DNA of 64,000 nt from Acanthosepion esculentum (taxonomy: Eukaryota > Mollusca > Cephalopoda > Sepiida > Sepiidae). Positions 8,975-22,727 of this stretch are shown piece after piece. Location: NCBI GenBank assembly GCA_964036315.1, contig OZ038479.1, forward strand, positions 60,577,393 to 60,641,392, read 5' to 3'. The translations under genes were made by a program, and so were the position numbers. The notes below the pieces were generated by a model, which saw only the letters and a list, made by a program, of their open reading frames with translations, made no database searches and was not told the DNA's origin. How positions within the stretch are numbered: the stretch's first letter is position 1; the number at the start of each line of letters is the position of its first letter.

Positions 8975-11322
8975 CTCATAATCTGCTCTGATATTTGCAA
9001 TAATTGTTTATTCGAACCTTCATCTTTATTCGGTACGAGTCTTGATAAGGTATCCGCATGAATTATATTTTTGGATGATAGGTGCTTAATGTGGAAATCA
9101 TAATTGAGAAGAATGGTTCCCCATCTTAACAGTCGATTTGCCGTGTAAACGGGTAACCCTTTCTTTGACCCAAAAATAGTGATCAGAGGTTTATGGTCCG
9201 TTTCTAACCTGAAATGTCTGCCGTAGATGTATCTATGAAATTTTGTTATGGCAAAAATGATACTCAGCGCCTTCTTTTCTATCTGTGAATAACTTCGCTC
9301 TCCTGGGAGTAATGCCCTCGAAGCATGCACAACTGGTTTTCTAGAACCATCAGGCATTATGTGTTGAATACATACTCCTACCCCGTATGAACTAGCATCA
9401 CTTGCCACTACAATATCCAGTTTAGGATTGTAATGGGTTAAAAAGAGGTCGGACGTAAGCATTTTCTTAATTTCATCAAAGGCTTTTTGACATTCTACCG
9501 TCCATTCCCATGCCTTGTCTTTTTTCAGTAGTTCATTCAACGGAGCTCTTAGATTGTACATTCCTTTAATGAACGCTTGATAATAGTTCGCGAGCCCCAG
9601 AAAACTCTGTAGTGTCGCCACGTTAGTGGGCGTCGGCATGTTTCTAATCGCAATGGACCTTTCCGGATCTGGAAATCTGCCATTTTTGTTGATTGTGTGA
9701 CCTAAATATTTAATTTCCTCCAAACCAAATTCGCACTTTGATTCTTTGACTTTAAATCCAAAATCCTGAATCTTTTTAAATACTTGATTGAGGTGCTCTC
9801 GATGTTCGTTGACGTTTGCACTCCTTACTATAATATCATCTAAGTAGGCACACGCAAAGTCTAAGTCATTCAACATGACGTCCATGGCTTGTTGAAAAAT
9901 GGCTGGTGCCACTTTAATACCAAAAGGAAGCCTGTTGTACTTGAATAAACCCCTATGCGTGTTTATCCCTAGTAACTTCGAACATTCTTCTTCGACGGGA
10001 ATTTGGAGATAGGCATCTGATAAGTCGATTTTTGAAAAAATCACTCCGCCATCTAGCTTGTTAAAAATCTCCTCCGGACTCGGTAACGGGTAATGGTAGT
10101 CCTTAATTACCGAGTTCAACCCTGTCGAAAAATCAACGCAGACTCTGATTTGGTTTGATTTCTTTTTTATGCACACAATCGGCGCAGCCCATGAATTAGA
10201 TTCTACTTTTGAAATAATTCCTATTTTTTCCAACCTATCAAGTTCTTCGTTAACTTTCTCTACACTTGCGAAAGGCACGTTTCGTTTCTTTTTAAATATA
10301 GGCATAGTATTTTCTTTTAATTCAAATTTAGCTTCAAACTTGTTACATCTTCCAAGACCAGGTGTAAAGGTTTCCGGAAACTTTTTCTTTAATTCAACTT
10401 TAATGTCCTGTCTTGATTGCGTATTACTTTCTACTTTTCTGCAGAATGAGTTTAACGGTTTATCCCACAATTCGAATGTTTCAATAAAATCTGTACCCAA
10501 CAAGTTTTCTCCATTTCTCAGAATGAAAACTTTTATTTTTTTAACGATCCCATTCACTTTCATTGGAAGTACAACCTCGCCTTCGAAGTTAATTTGCTTT
10601 CCAGTTACCGTTCGAGCGAGTTTCGTTGACTTCATTATTGTAGGCCTTTTTAAAATTTTCCATGTTTTATCGTTCATTATTGTTAAATCTGACCCCGAAT
10701 CGAGTTGAAATTTAATATTCTTTTTGAATATTTCAGTCGTCACATATTTCCTCAAATCTCTATCTGATTTGATATTCGAATTTGTTTGTCTAATTCGGCC
10801 CTTGAATTTTTTCGTTTTACAACACGATCCTTTGTGACCATTCTTTTGGCACACGAAACATTTCTTATTTCTATATGGGCAATTTACCTCCCAATGTCTT
10901 TTGTTACAACGTCTGCAATTATATAGTGGGACTTTTTTATTTTCGTTCTTTTTATTTTCTTGTCTATTATTAAAATACGCTGAATTTTTTCTCCAATTTT
11001 TCTCTAATGGGTACTTTGACTGCTTTTTTATTTTTTTAATATAAGCAATACCAGCTTCTTCGATTTTTTGCGACTCTTTTTTTAAATTTACGGCCCGTTG
11101 GCACTCCTCTGCTAACTTTTGCAGGGTAAGGCCTTGTTCAGATTCGAGTTTAGACAAAACTCTACGTCTTATTTCGGCACTCTTACAGGATACCAGTCCT
11201 TGAGCAAAAATTAAGCACTTGAATTCTTCAACCGTAATCTCTGCCAATCTGAAATTGTCACAATGTCTATTCACTATAGATGCATATGTTAAGTAATCCT
11301 GATCGTCGGATTTAGAGACCAT
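8971..11322 (-). CDS. E2 gag C-terminus, protease, RT, RNase H (783-codon frame)
   Basis: One uninterrupted frame. Residues 1-130: end of gag capsid region. 136-168: two CCHC zinc knuckles (CRRCNKRHWEVNC, CFVCQKNGHKGSCC), RNA binding. 207-212: protease active site LDSGSD. About 337-545: reverse transcriptase with KIDLSDAY (D433) and the catalytic YLDD (493-496). About 638-765: RNase H with D642 (ASDASS), E682, D709 (ETDHKP) and D757 (HADTLSR). The fusion of gag knuckles and pol in one frame suggests the intact family used a single gag-pol frame. The frame begins at a methionine created by the 13-nt deletion, so the start is artificial. It ends 8 residues into shifted sequence (SEQIMR), where a one-base loss shifts the integrase frame. 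Confidence 0.9.
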   Translation of the reverse strand: MVSKSDDQDYLTYASIVNRHCDNFRLAEITVEEFKCLIFAQGLVSCKSAEIRRRVLSKLESEQGLTLQKLAEECQRAVNLKKESQKIEEAGIAYIKKIKKQSKYPLEKNWRKNSAYFNNRQENKKNENKKVPLYNCRRCNKRHWEVNCPYRNKKCFVCQKNGHKGSCCKTKKFKGRIRQTNSNIKSDRDLRKYVTTEIFKKNIKFQLDSGSDLTIMNDKTWKILKRPTIMKSTKLARTVTGKQINFEGEVVLPMKVNGIVKKIKVFILRNGENLLGTDFIETFELWDKPLNSFCRKVESNTQSRQDIKVELKKKFPETFTPGLGRCNKFEAKFELKENTMPIFKKKRNVPFASVEKVNEELDRLEKIGIISKVESNSWAAPIVCIKKKSNQIRVCVDFSTGLNSVIKDYHYPLPSPEEIFNKLDGGVIFSKIDLSDAYLQIPVEEECSKLLGINTHRGLFKYNRLPFGIKVAPAIFQQAMDVMLNDLDFACAYLDDIIVRSANVNEHREHLNQVFKKIQDFGFKVKESKCEFGLEEIKYLGHTINKNGRFPDPERSIAIRNMPTPTNVATLQSFLGLANYYQAFIKGMYNLRAPLNELLKKDKAWEWTVECQKAFDEIKKMLTSDLFLTHYNPKLDIVVASDASSYGVGVCIQHIMPDGSRKPVVHASRALLPGERSYSQIEKKALSIIFAITKFHRYIYGRHFRLETDHKPLITIFGSKKGLPVYTANRLLRWGTILLNYDFHIKHLSSKNIIHADTLSRLVPNKDEGSNKQLLQISEQIMR

Positions 11323-11789
11323 CGCTTATGCCAAAGCGACATATTTGCTCCAAACAGCTCTTTTAGCAATTTCACTGTTTCCGAGAATTCCAATTCAGTT
11401 GTTTTTCTCGGTAGAATAAAATCTACAAATTTGCTATGTTCTGCTGTACCTAGCTTTCTTATTAATAGACTGACTTTTCTTGAATTCGACCAGTTTTCAC
11501 AGTCTGCGTAGAAAATATCTTCATATCGTTTAAAGTACGCTTCAAACGTTTTTTCTTCGTCTGGCACATAGTTGAAAGTTTCCAGCGAATTAAATATGGT
11601 GTTATTAGAATATGAAGAATTTCCCTCATTTGCCTGATAGTTGTTTTATTTCTCCAGTGTTAACTTTTGAATTTCCAAAAGTCTTTCCTCTTGACGTTCT
11701 TGATATTTTTGCATTGCTATCAGTTGTTCTTGCTGTGCTATCTGTTGGGATTTGAATAATTCGGATATGACTTTGGATAGTTCATCCAT
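11289..11789 (-). pseudogene. E2 gag N-terminal part
   Basis: Gag starts at ATG 11789 (MDELSKVISELFK). The Gln-rich coiled coil is shorter than in E1. After 47 codons a stop (11646-11648) replaces a leucine codon (TTA to TAA). Beyond it the same frame continues through FEAYFKRYEDIFYADCENW to WHKRW, where a 13-nt deletion (codons for LCMN plus one base) shifts it into a short tail ending at 11289. Otherwise close to E1, E3 and E4 gag. Confidence 0.88.
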
Positions 11790-12543
11790 CTTTAGCTGAT
11801 AGTGTTCATGCAATAAGGAATATACTTTTAATTTGTGTATCCACGAATATCATATAAGCTGACCAAAAAATCGAAACAACGTACGACTTTTCTATTTTAT
11901 GTCTTGCTTTTACATTCACGCCCGTGCTAATCAACTTTGGTATTTTTTTTTTTTCGTGAACAGAGAGCGTCGGACTTTTTTTTTCCTTTTCGACTTCTGT
12001 TCGCGTATTCCAATGACAACGTCTGATTTTCTTATCAGAGGTAATTCGTCACTATATTGTTGAACAAATAATTTAAAAAAAATAATTTTTTAAAGTTTGT
12101 TACCTTTCAAAGTCGACACGGTGTATTTGTGCTCCTTTTAATCCATGCATGTTTTTGTAGTCGGCCAATTTTTCTTTTTAGAGGGTGTCTCGTTGTAGAT
12201 AATTTTTTAATTTAAAATTACGGTTACTCGTTTACGACACCTTTCAATTTTTCTATGTGAACGTTCCTTTATGCTTAGTCGTCTTTTAACGAGTTCTACA
12301 TATCCAGAAGTTCAGAATCCTTCGTCGTTACGTTAACGTTGGACTTTGAATTAATAGTTTTTTTTTCAGCCTGGGTTCTTCAATGACTTGTCCCAATTGT
12401 TGAAAACTCTCACTATCAATTCTTTCTTCTTTCCGTATGGTTCGTTCTACTTCTTTGCCATTGTTGAAACTTGGCGTATGGTTCGTTCTACTTCGTGGCC
12501 ATTGTTGAAACTTGACGTATGGTTCGTTCTACTTCGTCGCCAT
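11790..12543 (-). other. E2 5' leader (type A)
   Basis: Untranslated leader. Near the LTR it has three tandem 41-bp units (about 12433-12543). Farther down it shows the same A/T runs and conserved GTCGACACGGTG-type segment seen in E1, E3 and E4. No convincing open frame. Confidence 0.8.
12433..12543 (-). repeat. 41-bp tandem leader repeats containing the primer-binding-like site
   Basis: Three head-to-tail units, each carrying TTTCAACAATGG and GAAGTAGAACGAACCATACG. The unit touching the LTR keeps TGGCGACGAAGTAG one base after the LTR end, the place where a tRNA primer would bind. Farther units have GGCCACGAAG or GGCAAAGAAG. I cannot assign the tRNA from memory with confidence. Confidence 0.78.
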
Positions 12544-12830
12544 TGTTGAGTCTTGACTCAATGTTGAATCTCGCCTATTGCATGGAATAATAATGCAACA
12601 CAAAATGTACTTAGAACAAGAATGTATTATAACAAGAAAGTGTACACAATAAGTACATATAGTATTTCTGTATATTTCTGGGAAGACGTTCCTGGAGAAT
12701 GTGTTGACTAGTCGCAGTCGATCAGAGTCTCTAGCTGGATCTCGTGATTCCTCCTCCTGTCTTCCGGTACCAACCACTATTTATATAGTTGGTAGTCACC
12801 TATGCAGATTAGGTGGATCCTACCACAACA
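12544..12830 (-). repeat. 5' LTR of E2 (type A)
   Basis: 287 bp, TG...CA ends when read on the minus strand (TGTTGTGG ... ACTCAACA). Contains TATATAAAT as likely core promoter. Its right end touches satellite DNA (AATGTAAACAAAAATATTGC), within a monomer. Nearly identical in type to the E3 LTRs. Confidence 0.92.
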
Positions 12831-15800
12831 AATGTAAACAAAAATATTGCATATTTGGATATTTTTTAATGGAAAAGTTAGAAAATAAAATAAAAATATT
12901 ACATATTTTGATATTTTTCAATGGAAAAGTTAGAAAAGAAATAAAAATATTGCATATTTTATGATATTTTTCAGTGGAAAAGTTAGAAAATAAATAAAAA
13001 TATTGAATTTTTTTAATATTTTTCATTGCAAAATTTAGAAAATAAATAAAAATATTGCAGATTTTGATGTTTTTCAATCGAAAAGTTAGAAAATAAATGA
13101 AAATGTTGCATATTTTGATGTTTTTCAATGGAAAAGTTAGAAAATAAATAAAAATATAGCATATTTTGATATTTTTAAATGGATAAGATAGAGAATAAAT
13201 AAAAATATTGCATATTTTGATATTTTACAATGTAAAAGTACGAGAAAATAAATAAAAATATAGCATATTTTGCTAATTTTCAATGAAAAAGTTAGACAAT
13301 ATATCGAAAATGGTAAAGTTAGAAAGTAAATAAAAATATTGTATATTTTGATATTTTTCAATGGAAAAGTTAGAAAATAAATAAAAATATTGCATATTTT
13401 GATATTTTTCAATAGAAAAGTTAGTAAATAAATAAAAATGTTGCATATTTTGATTTTTTTCAAAGGAAAAGTTAGAAAATAAATAAAAATATTGCATATT
13501 TTGATATTTTACAATATAAAAGTTAAAAAATAAACAAAAATATTACATATTTTGATATTTTTCAATGGAAAAGTTAGAAAATAAATGAAAATATTGCTTA
13601 TTTTGATTTTTTCAATGTAAAAGTTAGAAAATATCATAAAATATTGGATATTTTGATATTTTTCAATGGAAAATTTAGAAAATAAATGAAAATTTTGCGT
13701 ATTTTGATATTTTTCAATGGAAAAGTTAGAAAATATATAAAAATATTGCATATTTTGATATATTTCAGTGGAAAAGTGAGAAAAAAAATGAATATATTGC
13801 ATTTTTTTATATTTTTCAATGGAAATGTTAGAAAATAAATAAAAATTTGCATATTTTGATATTTTACAATGGAAAAGTTGGAAAATAAATAAAAATAATA
13901 CAAATTTTCTAATTTTCAAAAATTTTCAATGGAAAAGTTAGAAAATATATAAAAATATTGCATATTTTGTTATTTTTCAATGGAAAAGTTAGAAAATAAA
14001 TAAAAATATTGTATATTTTGATATTTTTAAATGGAAAAGTTAGAAAATAAATAAAAATATTGTATATTTTGATTTTTTCAATGTAAAAGTTAGAAAATAA
14101 AAAAGATATTCCATATTTTTGCTAATTTTCAATAAAAAAGTTAGAAAATCTATCGAAAATGGAAAAGTTAGAAAATAAATAAAAATATTGCATATTTTGA
14201 TGTTTTTCAATGGAAAACCTAGAAAATAAATAAAAATATTGCATATTTTGATATTTTTCAATAGAAAAGTTAGTAAATAAATAAAAATATTGCTTATTTT
14301 GATATTTTTCAATGGAAAAGTAGGAAAATAAATAAAAATATTGCATATTTTGGTAATTTCCAATGAAAAATATATCGAAAATGGAAAAGTTAGAAAATAA
14401 ATAAAAATATTGCATTGTTTGATATTTTTCTATACAAAAGTTAGAAAATAAATAAAAATATTGTTTATTTTGATATTTTTCACTGGAAAAGTTAGAAAAT
14501 ATATAAAAAAATAGCATATTTTCATATTTTTCAGTAGAAAAGTTAGAAAATAAATGAAAATGTTGCATATTTTGATGTTTTTCAAAGGAAAAGTTAGAAA
14601 ATAAATAAAAATAGTGCATATTTTGTTATTTTATAATGTAAAAGTTAAAAAATAAACATAAATATTACATATTTTGATACTTTTCAATGGAAAAGTTAGA
14701 AAATATATAAAAATATTGCATATTTTGATATTTTTCAATGGAAAAGTTAGAAATAATAGATAAAAATATTACATATTTTGCTAATTTTCAATGAAAAAGT
14801 TAGAAAATATTTTTCAATGGAAAATTTCAAAAATATATAAAAATATTGCATATTTGAAAATAAATAAAATTTGCATATTTTGACATTTTACAATGAAAAA
14901 GTTAGAAAATAAATAAAAATATAGCATATTTTGCTAATTTTCAATGAAAAAGTTAGAAAATATATCGAAAATGGGAAAGTTAGAAAATAAATAAAAACAT
15001 TGCATATTTTGATGTTTTTCAATATAAAAGTTCGAAAATAAATAAAAATATTGCATACTTTGATATTTTTCAATGGAATAGTTTAAAAATAAATAAAAAT
15101 ATTGCATATTTTGATATATTACAATGAAAAGTTAGAAAATAAATAAAAACATTGCATACTTTGATATTTTTCAATGGAAAATTTAGAAAATAAATCAAAA
15201 TATTGCATATTTTGATATTTTCACAGGAAGATTTAGAAAACAATTAAAAATATTGCATATTTTTATATTTTTCAATGTTAAAGTTAGAAAATAACATAAA
15301 ATATTGGATATTTTGATATTTTTCAATGTAAAAGTTAGAAAATAAATGAAAATATTGCATATTTTCAAATTTTTCAATGTAAAAGTTAGAAAATGAATAA
15401 ATATATTGCATACTTGTACATTTTTTAATGGAAAATAAATAAATATATTGCATATTTTGATATATTACAGTGGAAAATTTAGAAAATAAATAAAAATATT
15501 GGATATTTTGATATTTCTCACTGGAAAATTTAGAAAATAATTAAAAATATTGCATATTTCGATATTTTTCAATGGAAAAGTTAGAAAATGAATAAAAATA
15601 TCGCATATTTTGATATTTTTCAATGTGAAAGTTACAAAATATCATAAAATATTGCATATTTTGATACTTTTCAATGGAAAATTTAGAAAATACATGAAAA
15701 TATTGCATATTTTCATATTTTTCAATGGAAAAGTTAGAAAATAAATGAAAATATTGCATATTTTGATATTTTTCAATACAAAAGTTAGAAAATAAATAAA

Positions 15801-18800
15801 TTATTGCGTATTTTGATATTTTTCAATGGAAAAGTTAGAAAATATATAAAAATATTGCATATTTTGATATTTGTCAATGGAAAAGTTAGAAAATAAATAA
15901 AAATATTGGATATTTTGATATTTCTCACCGGAAAATTTAGAAAATAATTAAAAATATTGCATATTTTGATATTTTTCAATGGAAAAGTTAGAAAAATCTA
16001 AAAACATGTAATATTTTAATATATTTTTCACTGGAAAAGTTAGAAAACATATAAAAATATAGCATATTTTCATATTTTTCAGTAGAAAAGTTAGAAAATA
16101 AATGAAAATGTTGCATATTTTGATGTTTTTTAAAGGAAAAGTTCGAAAATAAATAAAAATATTGCATATTTTGATATTTTACAATGTAAAAGTTAAAAAA
16201 TAAACAAAAATATTTCATATTTTGATATTTTTCAATGGAAAAGTTAGAAAATAAATAAGAATATTGCATATTTTGATATTTTTCAATGTGAAAGTTAGAA
16301 AATATCATAAAATATTGGATATTTTGATATTTTTCAATGGAAAATTTAGAAAATACTTGAAAATATTGCATATTTTCATTTTTTCAATGGAAACGTTAGA
16401 AAATAAATAAAAATATTGCATATTTTCATATTTTTCAATAAAAAAGTTAGAAAATAAATAAATTATTGCGTATTTTGATATTTTTCAATGGAAAAGTTAG
16501 AAAATCTATCGAAAATGGAAAAGTGAGAAAATAAATAAAAATATTGTATATTTTGATATTTTTTAATAGAAAAGTTAGAAAATATATAAAAATATTGCAT
16601 ATTTTGATATTTTTCAATGGAAAAGTAAGAAAATAAATAAAGATATTGCATATTTTGATATGTTTCTATAAAAAAGTTAGAAAATAAATAAAAATTTGCA
16701 TATTTTGATATTTTACAATGAAAAAGTTAGAAAATAATTAAAAATATAGCATATTTTGCTAATTTTCAATGAAAAAGTTAGAAAATATATCGAAAATGGG
16801 AAAGTTAGAAAATAAATAAAAACATTGCATATTTTGATGTTTTTCAATATAAAAGTTAGAAAATAAATAAAAATATTGCCTACTTTAATATTTTTCAATG
16901 GAAATGTTTGAAAATAAATAAAAATATTGCATATTTTGATATTTTTCAAAGGAAAATTTAGAAAATAAATAAAAATATTGCATATTTTGATATTTTCACA
17001 GGAAGATTTAGAAAACAATGAAAAATATTGCATATTTTGATATTTTTCAATGTAAAAGTTAGAAAATAACATAAAATATTGGATGTTTTGATATTTTTCA
17101 ATGTAAAAGTTAGAAAATAAATAATAATATTGCAAATTTTGATGTTTTTCAATGTAAAAGTTAGAAAATGAAAAAAAATATTGCATACTTGTACATTTTT
17201 TAATGGAAAAGTTAGAAAATAAATAAAAATATTGCATATTTTGATATATTACATATGGAAATGTTAGAGAATGAATTAAAATTTGCATATTTTGATATTT
17301 TACAATCCAAAGTTAGAAAATAAATAAAAATATAACATATTTTGCTTATTTTTAATGAAAAAGTTAGAAAATAATTAAAAATATTTGCATATTTTGATAC
17401 TTTTCAATGGAAATGTTAGGAAATAAATAAAAATTTGCATATTTTGATATTTTACAATGGAAAAGTTGGAAAATAAATAAAAATAATATATATTTTCTAA
17501 TTTTCAAAACTTTTCCATGGAAAAGTTAGAAAATATATGAAAATATTGCATATTTTGTTATTTTTCAATGGAAAAGTTAGAAAATAAATAAAAATATTGC
17601 ATATTTTGTTATTTTTCAATGGAAAAGTTAGAAAATAAATAAAAATATTGCATATTTTACTATTTTTCAATAGAAAAGTTAGAAAATAAATAAAAATATT
17701 ACATATTTTGATGTTTTACAATGGAAAAGTTGGAAAATAAAAAAAAATATTGCATATTTTTGCTAATATTCAATAAAAAAGTTAGAAAATCTATCGAAAA
17801 TGGAAAAGTTAGAAAATAAATAAAAATATTGCTATTTTGATGGTTTTCAATGGAAAACCTAGAAAATAAATTAAAATATTGGATATTTTGATATTTTTCA
17901 CTGGAAAATTTAGAAAATAATTAAAAATATTGCATATTTTGACATTTTTCAATGGAAAATTTTGAAAAATCTCAAAATATGTAATATTTTTATATATTTT
18001 CTATGGAAAAGTTAGAAAATCAATAAAAATATTGCATATTTTGATATTTTTCAATGGAAAAGTTAGAAATAATAGATAAAAATATAGCATATTTTGATAT
18101 TTTTCAATGGAAAAGTTAGAGAATAAATAAAAATTATCAAATAAAAAGAAATATAGCATATTTTGCTAATTTTCTATGAAAAAGCTAGACAATATATCGA
18201 AAATGGAAAAGTTAGAAAGTAAATAAAAATATTGCTTATATTGATATTTTTGAATGAAAAAGTTAGAAAATAAATAAAAATAATTCATATTTTGATATTT
18301 TTCTGTGGAAAAGTTAGAAAATAAAAAATAATATAGGCAGATTATGATATATTGCACTGATATATTGCACTGGAAAAGTGAGAAAGTAAATAAATATATT
18401 CTATATTTTCATATTTTTCAAATGGAAATTTAGAAAATAAATAAAAATTTGCATATTTTGACATTTTTCAAAGGAACATTTAGAAAATAAATAAAAATAT
18501 TATATTTTAATATTTTTCAATTGAAAACTCAGAAGATAATTAAAAATATTGCATATTTTGATATTTTTCAATGGAAAAGTTAGATAATAAATAAAAATAT
18601 TGCATATTTGATATTTTTCAATAGAAAAGTTAGAAAAGAAATAAAAATATTGCATATTTTGATATTTTTCAATCAAAAAGTTTGTAAATCAATAAAAATA
18701 TTGCATATTTTGCTAATTTGCAATGAAAAAGTTAGAAAATCTATCGATAATAGAAAAGTTAGAAAATAAATAAAAATATTGCATATTTTGATGTTTTTCA

Positions 18801-21800
18801 ATGGAAAACTTAGAAAATAAATAAAAATATTGCATATAATGAGTCGGAAAATATTGCATATAATGAGTTGGAAAATAAATAAAAATATTGATTATTTTGA
18901 TATTTTTCTGTAGAAAAGTTAGAAAATAAATTAGAATATTGCATATTTTGATATTTTTCAATGGAAAAGGTAGGAAATAAGTAAAAATATCGCATATTTT
19001 GATATATTTATATAGAAAGTTAGAAAATAAATACAAATATTGCGTATTTTGATATTTTTCACTGGAAAAGCTAAAAAATAATAAAAAAATTGTATATTTT
19101 GATTTTTTCAGTGGAAAAGTTAGAAAATAAATGAAAATATTGCATATTTTCATATTTTTCAATGGAAAAGTTAGAAAATAAATAAAAATATTGCATATTT
19201 TGATATTTTTCAAGGAAAATGTTAGAAAATAAATAAGAATATTGCATATTTTGATATTTTTCAATGGAAAATTTAGAAAATAAATAAAAATATTGCATAT
19301 TTTGATATTTTTCAATGTAAAAGATAGAAAATCAATAAAAATGTTGCATATTTTGATATTTTTCAATAGAAAATGTAGAAAATTAGTAAAAATATTTCAT
19401 ATTTTGATATGTTTCTATAGAAAAGTTAGAAAATCTATCGAAAATGGAAAAGTTAGAAAATAAATAAAAATATTGCGTATTTTGATTTTTTTACTGGAAA
19501 ATTTAGAAAATAATTAAAAATATTGCATATTTTGACATTTTCCAGTAGAAAATTTAGAAAATAAATAAAAATATTGTATATTTTCATATTTTTCATTGGA
19601 AATTTAGAAAATAAATAAAAATATTGCAGATTTTGATGTTTTTCAATGAAAAAGTTAGAAAATCTATCGATAATGGAAAAGTTAGAAAATAAATAAAAAT
19701 ATTGCAAATTTTCATATTTTTCAATGGAAAAGTGAGAAAATACATAAAAATAATGTATATATTGATTTTTTTCAATGGAAAAATATTGCATATTTTGAGA
19801 TTTTTCAATGGAAATGGTAGAAAATCCATAAAAAGATTGTACATTTTGATATTTTTCAATGGAGAAGTTAGAAAAGAAATCCAAATATTGCATATTTTGA
19901 TATTTTTCAAAGGAAAAGTTAGAAAATAAATAAAAATATTGCATATTTTGATATGTTTCTATAGAAAAGTTAGAAAATCAATAAAAATGTTGCATATTTT
20001 GATATCTTTCAATGGAAAATTTAGAAAATAAATAAAAATATTGTATATTTTCATATTTTTCATTGGAAATTTAGAAAATAAATAAAAATATTGCTATTTT
20101 GATGTTTTTCAATGAAAAAGTTAGAAAATCTATCGATAATGGAAAAGTTAGAAAATAAATGAAAATATTGCATATTTTGATGTTTTTCAATGTAAAACTG
20201 AGAAAAGAAATAAAAATATTGGATATTTTAATATTTTTGAATGGAAAAGTTAGAAAATAAATAAAAATATTGTATATGTTGATATGTTTCTATAGAAAAG
20301 TTAGAAAATCAATAAAAATATTGCATATTTTGATATTTTTCAATGGAAAAGTTTGAAAATCAATAAAAATATTGCATATTTTGATATCTTTCAATGGAAA
20401 AGGTAGAAAATAAGTAAAAATATTGCATATTTTGATATGTTTCTATAGAAAGTTAGAAAATAAATACAAATATTGCATATTTTGATATTTTTCACTGGAA
20501 AAGCTAGAAAATAATTAAAAATATTGCATATTTTGATTTTTTTCAGTGGAAAAGTTAGAAAATAAATGAAAATATTGCATATTTTCATATTTTTCAATGG
20601 AAAAGTTAGAAAATAAATAAAAATATTGCATATTGTGATGGTTTTCAAAATACAATTTGGAAAGTAAATAAAAATATTGCATATTTCCATATTTTTCATT
20701 GGAAATTTAGAAAATAAATAAAAATATTGCAGAATTTGATGTTTTTCAATGTTAAAGTTAGAAAATAACATAAAATATTGGATATCTTGATATTTTTCAA
20801 TGTAAAAGTTAGAAAATAAATGAAAATATTGCATATTTTCAAATTTTTCAATGTAAAAGTTAGAAAATGAATAAATATATTGCATGCTTGTACATTTTTT
20901 AATGGAAAATAAATAAATATGTTGCATATTTTGATATATTACAGTGGAAAATTTAGAAAATAAATAAAAATATTGGATATTTTGATATTTCTCACTGGAA
21001 AATTTAGAAAATAATTAAAAATATTGCATATTTCGATATTTTTCAATGGAAAAGTTAGAAAATGAATAAAAATATCGCATATTTTGATATTTTTCAATGT
21101 GAAAGTTACAAAATATCATAAAATATTGCATATTTTGATATTTTTCAATGGAAACTTTAGAAAATACATGAAAATATTGCATATTTTCATATTTTTCAAT
21201 GGAAAAGTTAGAAAATAAATAAAAATATTGCATATTTTGATATTTTTCAATACAAAAGTTAGAAAATAAATAAATTATTGCGTATTTTGATATTTTTCAA
21301 TGGAAAAGTTAGAAAATATATAAAAATATTGCATATTTTGATATTTGTCAATGGAAAAGTTAGAAAATAAATAAAAATATTGGATATTTTGATATTTCTC
21401 ACCGGAAAATTTAGAAAATAATTAAAAATATTGCATATTTTGATATTTTTCAATGGAAAAGTTAGAAAAATCTAAAAATATGTAATATTTTAATATATTT
21501 TTCACTGGAAAAGTTAGAAAACATATAAAAATATAGCATATTTTCATATTTTTCAGTAGAAAAGTTAGAAAATAAATGAAAATGTTGCATATTTTGATGT
21601 TTTTTAAAGGAAAAGTTAGAAAATAAATAAAAATATTGCATATTTTGATATTTTACAATGTAAAAGTTAAAAAATAAACAAAAATATTGCATATTTTGAT
21701 ATTTTTCAATGGAAAAGTTAGAAAATAAATAAGAATATTGCATATTTTGATATTTTTCAATGCGAAAGTTAGAAAATATCATAAAATATTGGATATTTTG

Positions 21801-22727
21801 ATATTTTTCAATGGAAAATTTAGAAAATACTTGAAAATATTGCATATTTTCATATTTTTCAATGGAAACGTTAGAAAATAAATAAAAATATTGCATATTT
21901 TCATATTTTTCCATAAAAAGGTTAGAAAATAAATAAATTATTGCGTATTTTGATATTTTTCAATGGAAAAGTTAGAAAATCTATCGAAAATGGAAAAGTG
22001 AGAAAATAAATAAAAATATTGTATATTTTGATATTTTTTAATAGAAAAGTTAGAAAATATATAAAAATATTGCATATTTTGATATTTTTCAATGGAAAAG
22101 TAAGAAAATAAATAAAGATATTGCATATTTTGATATGTTTCTATAAAAAAGTTAGAAAATAAATAAAAATTTGCATATTTTGATATTTTACAATGAAAAA
22201 TTTAGAAAATAATTAAAAATATAGCATATTTTGCTAATTTTCAATGAAAAAGTTAGAAAATATATCGAAAATGGGAAAGTTAGAAAATAAATAAAAACAT
22301 TGCATATTTTGATGTTTTTCAATATAAAATTTAGAAAATAAATAAAAATATTGCATACTTTAATATTTTTCAATGGAAAAGTTTGAAAATAAATAAAAAT
22401 ATTGCATATTTTGATATTTTTCAAAGGAAAATTTAGAAAATAAATAAAAATATTGCATATTTTGATATTTTCACAGGAAGATTTAGAAAACAATGAAAAA
22501 TATTGTATATTTTGATATTTTTCAATGTAAAAGTTAGAAAATAACATAAAATATTGGATGTTTTGATATTTTTCAATGTAAAAGTTAGAAAATAAATAAT
22601 AATATTGCAAATTTTGATGTTTTTCAATGTAAAAGTTAGAAAATGAAAAAAAATATTGCATACTTGTACATTTTTTAATGGAAAAGTTAGAAAATAAATA
22701 AAAATATTGCATATTTTGATATATTAC

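Larger units (their letters stand above)
7352..12830 (-). mobile_element. Ty3/gypsy LTR retrotransposon E2 (subfamily A), best preserved
   Basis: Minus-strand element of 5479 bp: 5' LTR 12544-12830, leader with three 41-bp repeats, gag, protease-RT-RNase H, integrase, polypurine tract, 3' LTR 7352-7618 (shared with E1). It has the longest open pol frames of the window. Damage: a stop in gag (TTA to TAA, 11646-11648), a 13-nt deletion at about 11319 and a one-base frame change between RNase H and integrase near 9005. No env. The right flank is S1 satellite. The left flank is E1, so no target-site duplication is expected. Confidence 0.92.

Noticed and set aside
12529..12777. 82-codon frame across the LTR (also at 1684-1932, 38113-38385, 42030-42317)
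   Set aside because: Lies in LTR sequence, spans promoter elements and is not kept open in type-B LTRs. No protein features.
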